Below, in pieces: positions 1-7,749 of a DNA stretch of 64,000 nucleotides. The notes under the pieces are model-generated. The model saw only the letters and a list, made by a program, of their open reading frames with translations, ran no database searches and had not been told where the DNA came from. The position numbers and the translations under genes are program-made. Every line of letters starts with the position of its first letter. The stretch's first letter is position 1. This DNA is from Saccharopolyspora hirsuta (GTDB lineage Bacteria; Actinomycetota; Actinomycetes; Mycobacteriales; Pseudonocardiaceae). The stretch is from NCBI RefSeq assembly GCF_008630535.1, contig NZ_VWPH01000003.1:1-64000 (forward strand), read 5' to 3'.

Positions 1-93
1 GAGAACCGCGAAGTCGGCGACGTCACCACCCTGGCCGACTCCAGCGTCATGGACCTCATCTCCAAGGGCCTCAAGACCAGCAACGACGACTGA
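1..93 (+). CDS. acs: Acetyl-CoA synthetase, C-terminal end (partial, cut by left edge)
   Basis: These are the last 30 codons of a gene that enters from the left edge, read in frame from base 1 to the TGA at 91-93. The residues GDVTTLADSSVMD match the conserved end of AMP-forming acetyl-CoA synthetase, which makes acetyl-CoA from acetate, ATP and CoA in the cytosol. The catalytic core and the acetylatable lysine lie outside the window. The call rests on this short tail and on the neighbourhood: in mycobacteria acs also lies just upstream of the marP-nth-crp block. A strong hairpin follows 16 bases after the stop. Confidence 0.8.
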   Translation, partial: ENREVGDVTTLADSSVMDLISKGLKTSNDD

Positions 94-109
94 CCCAACA
101 CCACACACA

Positions 110-140
110 GGGGCGCCCTCCCAACCCCGGAGGGCGCCCC
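110..140 (+). terminator. Terminator hairpin after acs
   Basis: A perfect 12-bp stem (GGGGCGCCCTCC at 110-121 with GGAGGGCGCCCC at 129-140) encloses a 7-base loop. It lies 16 bases after the acs stop. There is no clear T-tract, which is common for actinobacterial terminators. Confidence 0.75.
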
Positions 141-256
141 TGCTGCTGTCAACAGGAACGTGAAGTTCCTGTCAGATCGTTCGGCAGGACCCTTCTGACC
201 TGCGAAGACGACACTCCAGGACCGTTTCGCACGGCAACCATCCGCGGTGCGGATGT

Positions 257-325
257 TAGGCTTTCGTCAAAGGTGTGCCGGGAAGTCTGGTCGGCGTTCG
301 TAGTCCGTGCTATCCGCGATCGGAG
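257..325 (+). promoter_or_regulatory. nhaA -10 element and ribosome binding site
   Basis: A TAGGCT hexamer at 257-262 fits the actinobacterial TANNNT -10 box and would start transcription near 268-270. A GGAG motif lies at 322-325, seven bases before the GTG at 333. The in-frame GTG at 273 lies close to the predicted transcription start and could be used on a leaderless transcript, so the start of nhaA is not fully settled. Confidence 0.4.
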
Positions 326-332
326 CCCTCGC

Positions 333-1559
333 GTGTCGAAAGCCGACCACAACCAGTCCCCGCCCACCTCGGCCAAGAACTTCGACTTCGGCGCTTATCT
401 GCGCACCGAAACCGTCGGCGGGATGGTTCTGCTCGCGGCCACCGCGATCGCGCTGCTGATGGCCAACTCCCCGCTGTCGGAGTTCTACCGGGCCGTCCGC
501 GACTTCGAGCTGGGGCCGGAAGCCCTGCACCTGCACCTGAGCGTCGGCGAGTGGGCCAAGGACGGCCTGCTGGCGATCTTCTTCTTCGTCGCCGGGCTGG
601 AGCTCAAGCGCGAACTCGTGGTCGGCGAGCTGTCCAACCGCAAGAGCGCGATGCTGCCGGTGATCGCCGCGCTCGGCGGCATGATCGTCCCGGCCGTGCT
701 CGCCTTCGCGATCGGCCACGGCGCGCCCGGCGCGCACGCCGCCTGGGCCATCCCCGTCGCCACCGACATCGCCTTCGCGCTGGGCGTGCTGTCGCTGACC
801 GGCTCCTGGATGCCCACCGCCGCGCGGGTCTTCCTGCTCAGCCTGGCCGTGGTCGACGACCTGGGCGCGATCGTCGTGATCGCGGTGCTGTTCACCGACG
901 GCCTGAGCGTGCTCGCGCTGCTCGCCGCCGTCGTGCTGTGCGTCGTGTACTGGTACCTCCAGCGCAAGCGCGTCACCAGCCCGTTCCTGTACGTGCCGCT
1001 GGCCGTGGCGGTCTGGGTCGCGGTGCACACCAGCGGCATCCACGCCACCATCGCCGGTGTCGCGCTCGGCCTGCTCACCCGCGTCCGCCGCGACCCGGAC
1101 GAGGAGGCCTCGCCCTCGGAGCGCCTGGAGCACCGACTGCAGCCCTGGTCGGCCGGTCTGGTCGTGCCGGTGTTCGCGTTCTTCGCCGCCGGGGTGCCGG
1201 TGGACGGCGAAGCGCTGGCGGCGATCGGCGAGGACAAGGTCGCCATCGCGGTCATCGTCGGCCTGGTGGTCGGCAAGCTGGTCGGCATCTTCGGCAGCTC
1301 GTTCCTCGCGGTGAAGCTGGGCATCGGGGCGAAGCCGACCTCGGTGCGGTGGAGCGACATGGCGGCGCTGGCGATGCTCGGCGGCGTCGGCTTCACGGTG
1401 AGCCTGCTGATCGCCGACCTCTCGCTGGAGGGCGCGGCGGCCGAGCGCGCCAAGGCGGCGGTGCTGATCGCCTCCGCGATCGCCTCCCTGGTCGCCGCCG
1501 CGATGCTCTTCCGCCGAGGCCGCAAGGTCAAGAACGACGAGGCCAACGCCGAATCCTGA
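333..1559 (+). CDS. nhaA: Na+/H+ antiporter NhaA
   Basis: Integral membrane antiporter exchanging Na+ for H+ across the cytoplasmic membrane, for sodium and pH homeostasis. The 408-residue product has about 12 hydrophobic segments. It carries the family's ion-binding signatures: ATDIAFALG with Asp at about residue 145 (equivalent to E. coli D133) and VVDDLGAI with the Asp pair at about 175-176 (equivalent to D163/D164). Length is typical. I chose the GTG at 333 because a GGAG lies seven bases upstream and the protein then begins SKADHNQ; the longer form from GTG 273 adds 20 residues of unlikely sequence. Transcribed alone between two hairpins. Confidence 0.9.
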   Translation: MSKADHNQSPPTSAKNFDFGAYLRTETVGGMVLLAATAIALLMANSPLSEFYRAVRDFELGPEALHLHLSVGEWAKDGLLAIFFFVAGLELKRELVVGELSNRKSAMLPVIAALGGMIVPAVLAFAIGHGAPGAHAAWAIPVATDIAFALGVLSLTGSWMPTAARVFLLSLAVVDDLGAIVVIAVLFTDGLSVLALLAAVVLCVVYWYLQRKRVTSPFLYVPLAVAVWVAVHTSGIHATIAGVALGLLTRVRRDPDEEASPSERLEHRLQPWSAGLVVPVFAFFAAGVPVDGEALAAIGEDKVAIAVIVGLVVGKLVGIFGSSFLAVKLGIGAKPTSVRWSDMAALAMLGGVGFTVSLLIADLSLEGAAAERAKAAVLIASAIASLVAAAMLFRRGRKVKNDEANAES

Positions 1560-1597
1560 CCGCCCCGCAGAACGGGCCTGGAAACCCCGGAGAAGTC

Positions 1598-1621
1598 ACT
1601 CGCGGGTAACGCACCGCGAGT
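1598..1621 (+). terminator. Hairpin between nhaA and holin-X gene
   Basis: Inverted repeat ACTCGCGG / CCGCGAGT (8 bp, 8-base loop) lies 39-62 bases after the nhaA stop. It could end the nhaA transcript or be an operator for the next gene. No T-run follows. Confidence 0.35.
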
Positions 1622-1653
1622 CGCCCGGTCGGCCGCTGATCGCGCGTGGCACG

Positions 1654-2157
1654 ATGGGGCACGTGAACAGCGCCCAGAACAGCACCAACGGCAGCCGTGA
1701 CGGTGCGGGGTGGACCGCGGTCACGTCCATCCCGCTGTCCGAGGAGGGCACTGCTCCTGACGGCCAGTCCGTCGGCGCGTTGGTCCGCGATGCCACGACG
1801 CACCTGTCCACACTGGTCAGATCCGAGGTGGAGCTGGCCAAGACCGAGCTCGCCGGCGAGGTGAAGAAGGCGGTCAAGGGCAGCGTCTACTTCATCCTCG
1901 CGCTGGCCGTGCTCGGCTTCAGCATGTTCTTCCTGTTCTTCACGCTGGCCGAGGGCCTGGCCCAGCTCGGGCTGTGGCGGTGGGCGGCGTTCGGCATCAC
2001 CTTCCTGCTGATGCTGGTGGTGGCCGGTTTCCTGGCCTTCCTCGGCTACCTGCGGGTCCGCAAGATCAAGGCCCCCAAGCGCACCATCAAGTCGCTGAAG
2101 GAGACGTCCCAGCTGGCCAAGCGCCACAAGGACGAAGAGGCGACCCCCGCGGCGTAA
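1654..2157 (+). CDS. Actinobacterial holin-X (phage holin superfamily III) membrane protein
   Basis: Small membrane protein of 167 residues. A polar N-terminus is followed by an amphipathic helix (RSEVELAKTELAGEVKKAVKG, about residues 56-76) and two transmembrane helices (about 78-100 and 108-130), then a basic C-terminal tail. This layout matches the actinobacterial putative holin-X family, whose members are chromosomal and not tied to phages. M. tuberculosis Rv3669 in the same neighbourhood is the apparent counterpart. Function is unknown; a membrane-organising or stress role is only a guess. ATG at 1654 is used; a GTG at 1663 is an alternative. Confidence 0.75.
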   Translation: MGHVNSAQNSTNGSRDGAGWTAVTSIPLSEEGTAPDGQSVGALVRDATTHLSTLVRSEVELAKTELAGEVKKAVKGSVYFILALAVLGFSMFFLFFTLAEGLAQLGLWRWAAFGITFLLMLVVAGFLAFLGYLRVRKIKAPKRTIKSLKETSQLAKRHKDEEATPAA

Positions 2158-2167
2158 GACGCCCGAC

Positions 2168-2203
2168 CGCGCCGCACCCCCACCCGGAGGTGCGGCGCGT
2201 TTT
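2168..2203 (+). terminator. Rho-independent terminator after holin-X gene
   Basis: Perfect 11-bp stem CGCGCCGCACC (2168-2178) with GGTGCGGCGCG (2189-2199), followed immediately by TTTT. It lies 10 bases after the stop. Confidence 0.85.
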
Positions 2204-2256
2204 CACGTCCGCCCCCGGGTAGCGACCTGACCGGCGGGCCGTCGGCCCACGGCATC

Positions 2257-2316
2257 GCAGTTTCAACTGAAACTGCGGTCGGCCGTGGGTGGAAGTTCCA
2301 GTTTCAATTGAAACTG
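2257..2316. repeat. Pair of TTTC-N4-GAAA intergenic palindromes
   Basis: Two 18-20 bp inverted repeats lie in tandem between the convergent holin-X and marP genes. GCAGTTTCAACTGAAACTGC is at 2257-2276 (near-perfect) and CAGTTTCAATTGAAACTG at 2299-2316 (perfect). Both are followed by CGGTC. Related palindromes with the same TTTC-N4-GAAA core occur at 39367, 39421, 48982, 49024 and 59971. Role unknown. Confidence 0.8.
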
Positions 2317-2357
2317 CGGTCCTCCGCGCGCGGCCGAGGTCGAAGAGGTGCCCCCGG

Positions 2358-3542
2358 TCAGCTCGTGCAGCTGCCGGTGGAGACCGGGGTGGTCAGGCGC
2401 GGGGCGGCGGCCACCTCGTCGGCGACCTCCGCCGCGGTGAGGGCGAAGCCCGTCTCCGGGTCGTCGACCGCCGCGCCGAAGACCACGCCGACCACCTTGC
2501 CGCTGGGGTCGATCAGCGGGCCGCCGGAGTTCCCGCTCTGCACCTTGCCGCGCACCGTGTACACCTCGCGGACCACCGTCTGCGCCTCGTAGATGTCCGG
2601 GCCGCGCAGCCTGATCTGCTCCCGGACCCGGCCCTCCGACGCGGTGTACGGGCCGTCCAGCGGGTAGCCCAGGGCGATCACGTCGCTGCCCGGGGGCACC
2701 TCGCCCTGCGCGAAGGTCATCGCGTCGGCGTCCAGGTCCGGCACCGACAGGATCGCGACGTCCACGTCCGGCTTGTACATCACGACCTCGGCGTCGAACT
2801 GGCCGCGGCCGATCTCGATGGCCACCCGGTCGGTGCCCGCGACCACGTGCGCGTTGGTCATCACCCGGTGCGGCGAGATCACGAACCCGGTGCCCTCCAG
2901 GGCCCGCGCGCAGGACGTCGCGCGCCCCCGGACCTTCACCACGCTGGCCCGCGACTCGCGCACCACCGGGCTGCTGGCCAGCGCCGGGTCCGGCGGCGCT
3001 ATCTCGGCCACCGGGGTCTGCGAGAACGGCTCCAGGGCCTGCGGGAACCCGGACACCCCGAGCATCTCGCGCAGGTCGTTCGGCAGCTGCCGGGCCGAGT
3101 CGGGCATCACCGAGTTGACCGCGCTGAGCACCTTCGACCGGCTGATCGCGGCGGCCAGGCCGGGCAGCGCGGACGCGGAGGTGAACGGCAGCGCGACCAG
3201 CCACGCCACCACCAGCACCGCCACGAACTGCAGCACCGAGCCCAGCGCGTTGTCCACGCCGGTCAGCCGCCGGGAGGTGATCCGGTCGCGCAGCTCGCGC
3301 CCGGCCCACATGCCGAAGGTCTCGCCGAAGGCGACCAGCAGCACCACGATGCCGACGCCGAAGCCGAGGCGGGCCACCGGGCTGTCCAGCCGGTCCAGCA
3401 GCAGCGGGGCCACCTTCAACCCGACCACCGCGCCGACGAACACGCCGAGGAACGAGAAGAACGCCGTGACCAGGCCGCTCCGCGCACCCGACACTGCGGC
3501 GAGCAGTGCCAGCAGCACCACCAGCAGGTCGACCCAGTTCAC
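2358..3542 (-). CDS. marP: Periplasmic acid-resistance serine protease MarP
   Basis: Membrane-anchored trypsin-like serine protease that in mycobacteria protects the cell against acid and oxidative stress. The 394 residues have four N-terminal transmembrane segments (about 5-20, 25-48, 58-77, 101-121; colicin V production-like domain) and a C-terminal chymotrypsin fold. The catalytic triad is visible: His232 in TNAHVV, Asp261 in DVDVAIL and Ser339 in GNSGGP. Cys211 and Cys392 sit where the Rv3671c protease has its redox-sensitive disulfide. It is the last gene of the leftward nth-tlpA-NUDIX-marP set, starting 50 bases after the NUDIX stop. GTG start with GGAGGGG upstream. Confidence 0.93.
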   Translation of the reverse strand: MNWVDLLVVLLALLAAVSGARSGLVTAFFSFLGVFVGAVVGLKVAPLLLDRLDSPVARLGFGVGIVVLLVAFGETFGMWAGRELRDRITSRRLTGVDNALGSVLQFVAVLVVAWLVALPFTSASALPGLAAAISRSKVLSAVNSVMPDSARQLPNDLREMLGVSGFPQALEPFSQTPVAEIAPPDPALASSPVVRESRASVVKVRGRATSCARALEGTGFVISPHRVMTNAHVVAGTDRVAIEIGRGQFDAEVVMYKPDVDVAILSVPDLDADAMTFAQGEVPPGSDVIALGYPLDGPYTASEGRVREQIRLRGPDIYEAQTVVREVYTVRGKVQSGNSGGPLIDPSGKVVGVVFGAAVDDPETGFALTAAEVADEVAAAPRLTTPVSTGSCTS

Positions 3543-3592
3543 CCGCTCACCCCTCCACCCGGCGATCAGACCGCACTACGGTCTCAGACCGG

Positions 3593-4294
3593 TCAAGCAC
3601 GCCCGAACCCGATGTCCTCGGCCTCCTCCGCGGCCCGCCAGGCCTCGTCGAGCTCCCGGACGTCGGCGCGGTTCCAGCGGCGCGCCCACCCCGCCAGGTC
3701 GAGCAACCCGGACAGCAGTCCACCGGTGAACCCCCACACCAACATGCCGGGCACCAGGAACGCCGGGCCCGCGTGCCGCCCGGTCAGCTCCACCCGCAGC
3801 CGGTTGGCCGGGTCGGTCAGCCAGGAGATCGGCACCCGCGCGACCGCGGCGGTCTCCCCGGGGTCGACCGGTGCGACCGGCGAGGGCTCGGCCCAGTGCG
3901 CGAGCACCGGGGTCACCCGGAAACCGCTGTGCGGGACGTGCAGCTCGGGCAGGGTCACCAGCGGGCGAACGCCCTCCGGCCGCAGCCCCACCTCCTCGAC
4001 GGCTTCGCGGAGGGCGGCGTCGACCGGTCCGCGATCAACATCGTCGAGCGAGCCGCCGGGGAAGGCAACCTGGCCCGGGTGCGAGTTCAGACCGTCGGCG
4101 CGGCGCAGCAGCAGCACGTCCGGGCCGCTCTCGCCCTCGCCGAAGAGCACCAGGACGGCGGCGGGCCGGGCCTCCGCGGGCGGGTTCTCGCGCGGCCAGC
4201 CGAAGTGCCCCGGGTCCAGCTCGGCGGCGCGCTCGACCAGCGGTCGCAGCCATCCGGGCAGCTCAGCGGGGTCGACGAGCAGTTTCGGGCTCAC
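3593..4294 (-). CDS. NUDIX hydrolase, CoA pyrophosphatase type
   Basis: Predicted soluble enzyme hydrolysing the pyrophosphate bond of CoA or a related nucleotide. The 233-residue product has a full Nudix box with GGSLDD, then REAVEEVGL (GX5EX7REUXEEXGU pattern) at about residues 81-103. It is preceded by LNSHPGQVAFPGG, which resembles the CoA-specific signature of the NudL/CoA diphosphatase group. The GTG start overlaps the stop of the upstream TlpA-like gene by four bases (GTGA at 4291-4294). Counterpart of Rv3672c in the same order. Substrate is inferred from motif likeness only. Confidence 0.85.
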   Translation of the reverse strand: MSPKLLVDPAELPGWLRPLVERAAELDPGHFGWPRENPPAEARPAAVLVLFGEGESGPDVLLLRRADGLNSHPGQVAFPGGSLDDVDRGPVDAALREAVEEVGLRPEGVRPLVTLPELHVPHSGFRVTPVLAHWAEPSPVAPVDPGETAAVARVPISWLTDPANRLRVELTGRHAGPAFLVPGMLVWGFTGGLLSGLLDLAGWARRWNRADVRELDEAWRAAEEAEDIGFGRA

Positions 4295-4917
4295 CGGGCC
4301 CCCAGCGTGCGCTCGACGGCGGCCCGGACCTCGTCCGGCGTCTCGAACGCGATCGGCGGGTCGATGCGGCGGACCTCGCCGGAGCCGGTCACCACGTAGC
4401 TGATCGGGAGCACGTTGGGCGCCTTGAGCGCGGCCCGGATGCGGTTGTCGCCGTCATGCACGTTGGGGAAGTGAACGCCGAGTTCGGCGAGCAGGTCAAG
4501 ACCGTCGCCGGGATCGCTCTGCACCTGCACCCCGAGCACCCTGATGGCGCCCGGCTGCTCGGCGTAGGCCTGGAGCGCGGGCAGCTCGGTGCGGCACGGT
4601 CCGCACCAGGTCGCCCACACGTTGACCAACGTCGGCTCCCCGGCCACGGCCGCGCCGACGTCCGCCCGCGAACCGTCGGCCAGGCAGCTGCCGGTGACCC
4701 CGGCCAGCTGCGCCGGAGCACCCTCCCCGCTCGGGCAGGGTTCCAGCGCCGCAGCGGCGCGCTGCGCCGGGTCGACCGGCTTCGCCGCAGGTGGCGAGGC
4801 AGGTGCGGCGGTGTTCGCGGGTTGCTCGGCGTCGCGCGGCCAGAGCGCGATCACCCCCAGCACCGCGAGCACCAGGACGACGATGGTCCAGCGGATCTCG
4901 GTCCGGAAGGCGCTCAC
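4291..4917 (-). CDS. TlpA-like membrane-anchored thioredoxin-fold protein
   Basis: Probable envelope thiol-disulfide oxidoreductase. The 208-residue product has an N-terminal membrane anchor ([15 protein letters not shown], about residues 11-25), a Pro/Ala-rich linker, and a thioredoxin domain with the active-site motif WCGPC at 104-108. A cis-Pro region (LPISYVV) follows. Two extra cysteines (61 and 78) precede the fold, as in some TlpA/ResA proteins. The GTG at 4917 overlaps the nth stop by four bases (GTGA), and its own stop overlaps the NUDIX start, so the three genes are likely co-translated. Counterpart of Rv3673c; its coupling to MarP suggests a shared role in envelope redox or folding. 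Confidence 0.88.
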   Translation of the reverse strand: MSAFRTEIRWTIVVLVLAVLGVIALWPRDAEQPANTAAPASPPAAKPVDPAQRAAAALEPCPSGEGAPAQLAGVTGSCLADGSRADVGAAVAGEPTLVNVWATWCGPCRTELPALQAYAEQPGAIRVLGVQVQSDPGDGLDLLAELGVHFPNVHDGDNRIRAALKAPNVLPISYVVTGSGEVRRIDPPIAFETPDEVRAAVERTLGAR

Positions 4918-5735
4918 GCCACCGGCTCCTTGGCCGCGGCCTGCTCGACGGTGCGCTCCGGGACCTCCTCGACCACCCCGGCCAGCTCCAGCAGCCGAGG
5001 TGCCTCCGGGCCGCGCACCAGCTTGGCCGCGGCGGCCGGTTCGGTCGGCCCGAGCCCGTACGACGGGCAGTCCTTGGCCAGCAGGCAGGCACCGCAGGCG
5101 GGCTTGCGGGAGTGGCAGACGCGGCGGCCGTGGAAGATCACCCGGTGCGAGAGCATCGTCCAGTCCTTGCGCGGGATGAGCTCGCCGATCGCGTGCTCGA
5201 CCTTGACCGGGTCCTCCTCGGCGGTCCAGCCCCAGCGGCGGACCAGCCTGCCGAAGTGGGTGTCCACCGTGATGCCCGGCACGTCGAAGGCGTTGCCCAG
5301 GATCACGTTGGCCGTCTTGCGGCCGATGCCGGGCAGCTTGACCAGCTGCTCCAGCTTCGACGGCACCTCGCCGTCGTACTGCTCCACCAGCGCCGCGCCC
5401 AGCCCCATCAGCGACGCGGCCTTGTTCCGGTAGAAGCCGGTGGAGCGGATCATCTCCTCCAGCTCGGTGCGGTCGGCGCCCGCGTAGTCGGCGGCCGTCG
5501 GGTACTTCGCGAACAGCGCCGGGGTGACCTCGTTGACCCGCTTGTCGGTGCACTGCGCGGACAGGATCGTCGCGACGGCGAGCTCCAGCGGCGTGTCGAA
5601 GTCCAGCTCGCAGTGCGCGTCCGGATAGGCTTCGGCGAGGGCTCGCACCATTCGGCGAGCTCGTCTCACCAGGCCCAGCCGGGTTTCACCGCCCGCGCGG
5701 GGCTTGGTCTTCTTGGTTCGAGCCAGATCCGACAC
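4914..5735 (-). CDS. nth: Endonuclease III (DNA glycosylase/AP lyase)
   Basis: Base-excision repair enzyme that removes oxidised pyrimidines and nicks the abasic site. The 273 residues contain the helix-hairpin-helix [13 protein letters not shown] with catalytic Lys140, catalytic Asp158 in VDTHFGRL, and the [4Fe-4S] cluster cysteines at 207, 214, 217 and 223 (C-X6-C-X2-C-X5-C). It is about 55 residues longer than E. coli Nth, with a basic N-terminal extension and an Ala/Glu-rich C-terminal tail, as in other actinobacteria. First gene of the leftward set; its stop overlaps the TlpA-like start. Confidence 0.95.
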   Translation of the reverse strand: MSDLARTKKTKPRAGGETRLGLVRRARRMVRALAEAYPDAHCELDFDTPLELAVATILSAQCTDKRVNEVTPALFAKYPTAADYAGADRTELEEMIRSTGFYRNKAASLMGLGAALVEQYDGEVPSKLEQLVKLPGIGRKTANVILGNAFDVPGITVDTHFGRLVRRWGWTAEEDPVKVEHAIGELIPRKDWTMLSHRVIFHGRRVCHSRKPACGACLLAKDCPSYGLGPTEPAAAAKLVRGPEAPRLLELAGVVEEVPERTVEQAAAKEPVA

Positions 5736-5846
5736 CCCACCAGACTACGGATCCGGCCGACGCGGACGGTGGCCGTACCAACGCGCCCACCCGGCAACCC
5801 GACCCCGGTTGCACCCTGCTCGACGGCATGCGTGAGGATGTAAATC

Positions 5847-6104
5847 ATGGTGGCTGCCTGGTTCGTCATCGTCGTGCCGCTCGTGATCATGTTCTTCACG
5901 CTCTTCATGGAGCGCGTGGAGGCCCGCCTGCGGCACGTGGCGGTGCAGGAGAACGAGGTGGAAGAGCTGCTGGAGAACGCCCGCCCCGACGAGGTGCGGG
6001 CGCTGTTCCGGCAAGGTATTGGACGAGCGCTGGAGTTGTTCCAGCTTCGCAGGGTGGGACGCGCCGGTAGGCTGCGTACTCGCCGTTCGCGCGACCAGTC
6101 TTAG
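5847..6104 (+). CDS. Small single-pass membrane protein upstream of crp
   Basis: An 85-residue protein with one N-terminal transmembrane helix (AAWFVIVVPLVIMFFTLFM, about residues 3-21), an acidic amphipathic helix and a basic C-terminus. A GTGAGGA ribosome site lies 8 bases before the ATG. It occupies the position of M. tuberculosis Rv3675, just before crp, and the two genes run in the same direction with a 93-base gap. Function is unknown. The conserved position next to crp is the only hint. Confidence 0.75.
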   Translation: MVAAWFVIVVPLVIMFFTLFMERVEARLRHVAVQENEVEELLENARPDEVRALFRQGIGRALELFQLRRVGRAGRLRTRRSRDQS

Positions 6105-6197
6105 AATTGCTGGTAGTGATCGGCGGCACACCGCCAGACGCGCGCACGCGGGTCCGGCACCACAGCAAGCCGCCGCGTCTCAACATGGAGGGACGAG

Positions 6198-6872
6198 GTG
6201 GACGAGACCCTGGCCCGGGCCGGCATCTTCCAAGGAGTGGAGCCGGCCGCGGCGGAGGCCCTGGCACAGTCGCTGGAACCGGTTGAGTTCCCGCGCGGGC
6301 ACGTGATCTTCGCCGAGGGCGAGCCGGGTGACCGGCTCTACATCATTCAGTCCGGCAAGGTGAAGCTCGGGCGCAAGTCCCCGGACGGCAGGGAGAACCT
6401 GCTGGCGATCATGGGGCCGTCGGACATGTTCGGCGAGCTGTCCATCTTCGACCCGGGACCGCGGACGTCGACGGCGACCACGGTCACCGAGGTCCGCGCG
6501 CTGAGCATGGACCGCTCCGCGCTGCGGCAGTGGATCGGAACCCGCCCGGAGATCGCCGAGCAGCTGCTCCGCGTGGTGGCCCGCCGTCTGCGGCGCACCA
6601 ACGGCATGCTGGCGGACCTGATCTTCACCGACGTTCCGGGCCGCGTCGCCAAGGCGCTGCTGCAGCTCGCGCAGCGCTTCGGCAGCCAGGAGGCGGGCCT
6701 GCTGCGGGTCACCCACGACCTGACGCAGGAGGAGATCGCGCAGTACGTCGGTGCTTCTCGGGAGACCGTGAACAAGGCGCTGGCGGACTTCGCGCACCGC
6801 GGTTGGCTGCGGCTCGAGGGCAAGAGCGTGCTCATCCTCGACCCGGAGCGGCTCGCGCGCCGCGCCCGCTGA
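6198..6872 (+). CDS. crp: cAMP receptor protein, Crp/Fnr family regulator
   Basis: Global transcription regulator of 224 residues. The N-terminal cyclic-nucleotide-binding domain contains FGELSIFD with Glu80 and PRTSTAT with Arg89; these positions equal the cAMP-contacting residues of M. tuberculosis CRP (Rv3676). The C-terminal winged helix has the recognition helix in [14 protein letters not shown] (about residues 183-196). The GTG start at 6198 has GGAGG six bases upstream. Expressed with or just after the small membrane protein gene and ended by a branched hairpin at 6899-6959. Confidence 0.92.
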   Translation: MDETLARAGIFQGVEPAAAEALAQSLEPVEFPRGHVIFAEGEPGDRLYIIQSGKVKLGRKSPDGRENLLAIMGPSDMFGELSIFDPGPRTSTATTVTEVRALSMDRSALRQWIGTRPEIAEQLLRVVARRLRRTNGMLADLIFTDVPGRVAKALLQLAQRFGSQEAGLLRVTHDLTQEEIAQYVGASRETVNKALADFAHRGWLRLEGKSVLILDPERLARRAR

Positions 6873-6898
6873 CCGGAACGCCGCAACGCGCGCGAACG

Positions 6899-6959
6899 AC
6901 GCGCGTCGGCCGACGGATCCGGGACCTTCTCCCGGATTCTTCAGTCGACGCGCGTTTTT
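6899..6959 (+). terminator. Terminator after crp
   Basis: Two nested hairpins: an outer 10-bp stem ACGCGCGTCG (6899-6908) with CGACGCGCGT (6946-6955), and an inner 8-bp stem ATCCGGGA (6917-6924) with TCCCGGAT (6930-6937). The outer stem runs into a T-run at 6955-6959. Confidence 0.8.
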
Positions 6960-7044
6960 GCGCGCCCGGAAGCCGGTAGTTCTCCCCTCCCCAGGAGCGG
7001 CCTCGGCTGGTAGGACGGTGATCAGCTGAGGAGAGGGGCGGGGC

Positions 7045-7374
7045 GTGCACTGGATCGGATACCTCGGGGCGGCCGCGCTGGCCGCGCTGCTTGTCGCGAT
7101 CGTGGCGGACCGGCGGAGCGCTCGGCGGGATCGCGCCCGCGAGGAGCAGCTCGAACACGCCCGGGCGGTTCGCGCGGAGCGCCGTGCCAAGCAGCCGATC
7201 TCGATCAAGCGGCCGAGCGGTCCGGTGGAGAAGCCGGTCCTGCCGCCGCACCGCCGCAGCAGCGGCTGGGTCGGCGGGGGTGACGGCTTCCACGACGGCG
7301 GTGGCGGCTGGGACAGCGGCGGCTTCGGCTGCGGTGACTCCGGTGGCGGCGACTCGGGCGGCGGCTGCGACTGA
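7045..7374 (+). CDS. Small membrane protein with Gly/Ser/Cys-rich tail
   Basis: A 109-residue protein: N-terminal transmembrane helix (about residues 4-21), a strongly charged helix rich in Arg and Glu (24-50), and a C-terminal tail rich in Gly, Asp, Ser and Cys (GDSGGGDSGGGCD at the end). Cysteine-glycine tails of this sort occur in several actinobacterial membrane proteins of unknown role. GTG start at 7045 follows GAGAGGGGCGGGGC. No function can be assigned. A 14-bp hairpin follows the stop. Confidence 0.6.
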   Translation: MHWIGYLGAAALAALLVAIVADRRSARRDRAREEQLEHARAVRAERRAKQPISIKRPSGPVEKPVLPPHRRSSGWVGGGDGFHDGGGGWDSGGFGCGDSGGGDSGGGCD

Positions 7375-7380
7375 CGCCGG

Positions 7381-7436
7381 ACATGTGAAGGGGCCGGGCG
7401 CCACCCCCGACGCGGCGCTCCAGCCCCTTCACATGT
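7381..7436 (+). terminator. Strong hairpin after Gly-rich gene
   Basis: Perfect 14-bp stem ACATGTGAAGGGGC (7381-7394) with GCCCCTTCACATGT (7423-7436). An inner GGGCGCC/GGCGCTC pairing extends the stem. It starts 6 bases after the stop codon. Likely terminator. Confidence 0.7.
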
Positions 7437-7749
7437 GCGTGGTTAATCCCCCGACGACCAACCACGCTCCCCCGATCCTCCGATGCGTCGGCCCCGAATC
7501 CTCGACACCGGAGGAAAGCTTTTCTCGACGATGCTGGACGACGGGTGCCGCCAGCAAGGCCCTCTCACCTTCCAGGACGCAGCCAGCCAGAACTCGGTTG
7601 CAGAGTTCACCCGTTCCGGCTAACCACTTGCCAGTGTGCCGCGCCCCGGCGCTCAGCGGACCGGGTCGAAAGTCCCCACTTGTCCCAGGTGAGCCGAATT
7701 ACCCGCGCGCAGTTTGGTACCGGAGTACCACTATCGCGATACTGGACGG
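7437..7749. other. Intergenic region, no established gene
   Basis: About 310 bases before the MFS gene. A frame of 30 codons runs from ATG 7531 to TAA 7621-7623, with GGAGGAAAG upstream but too distant (about 12 bases) for a standard site; I do not count it as a gene. The short palindrome GGTACCGGAGTACC lies at 7716-7729, just before the MFS start. Confidence 0.4.

Noticed and set aside
1654..2157. Prophage remnant suggested by the holin-like protein
   Set aside because: No other phage genes are nearby. The holin-X family is a chromosomal actinobacterial family and the location is syntenic with mycobacteria.
7531..7623. Possible 30-codon gene before the MFS transporter
   Set aside because: The GGAGGAAAG motif is about 12 bases from the ATG, too far for a normal ribosome site, and the peptide matches nothing I know. 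Kept as a note in the intergenic entry only.
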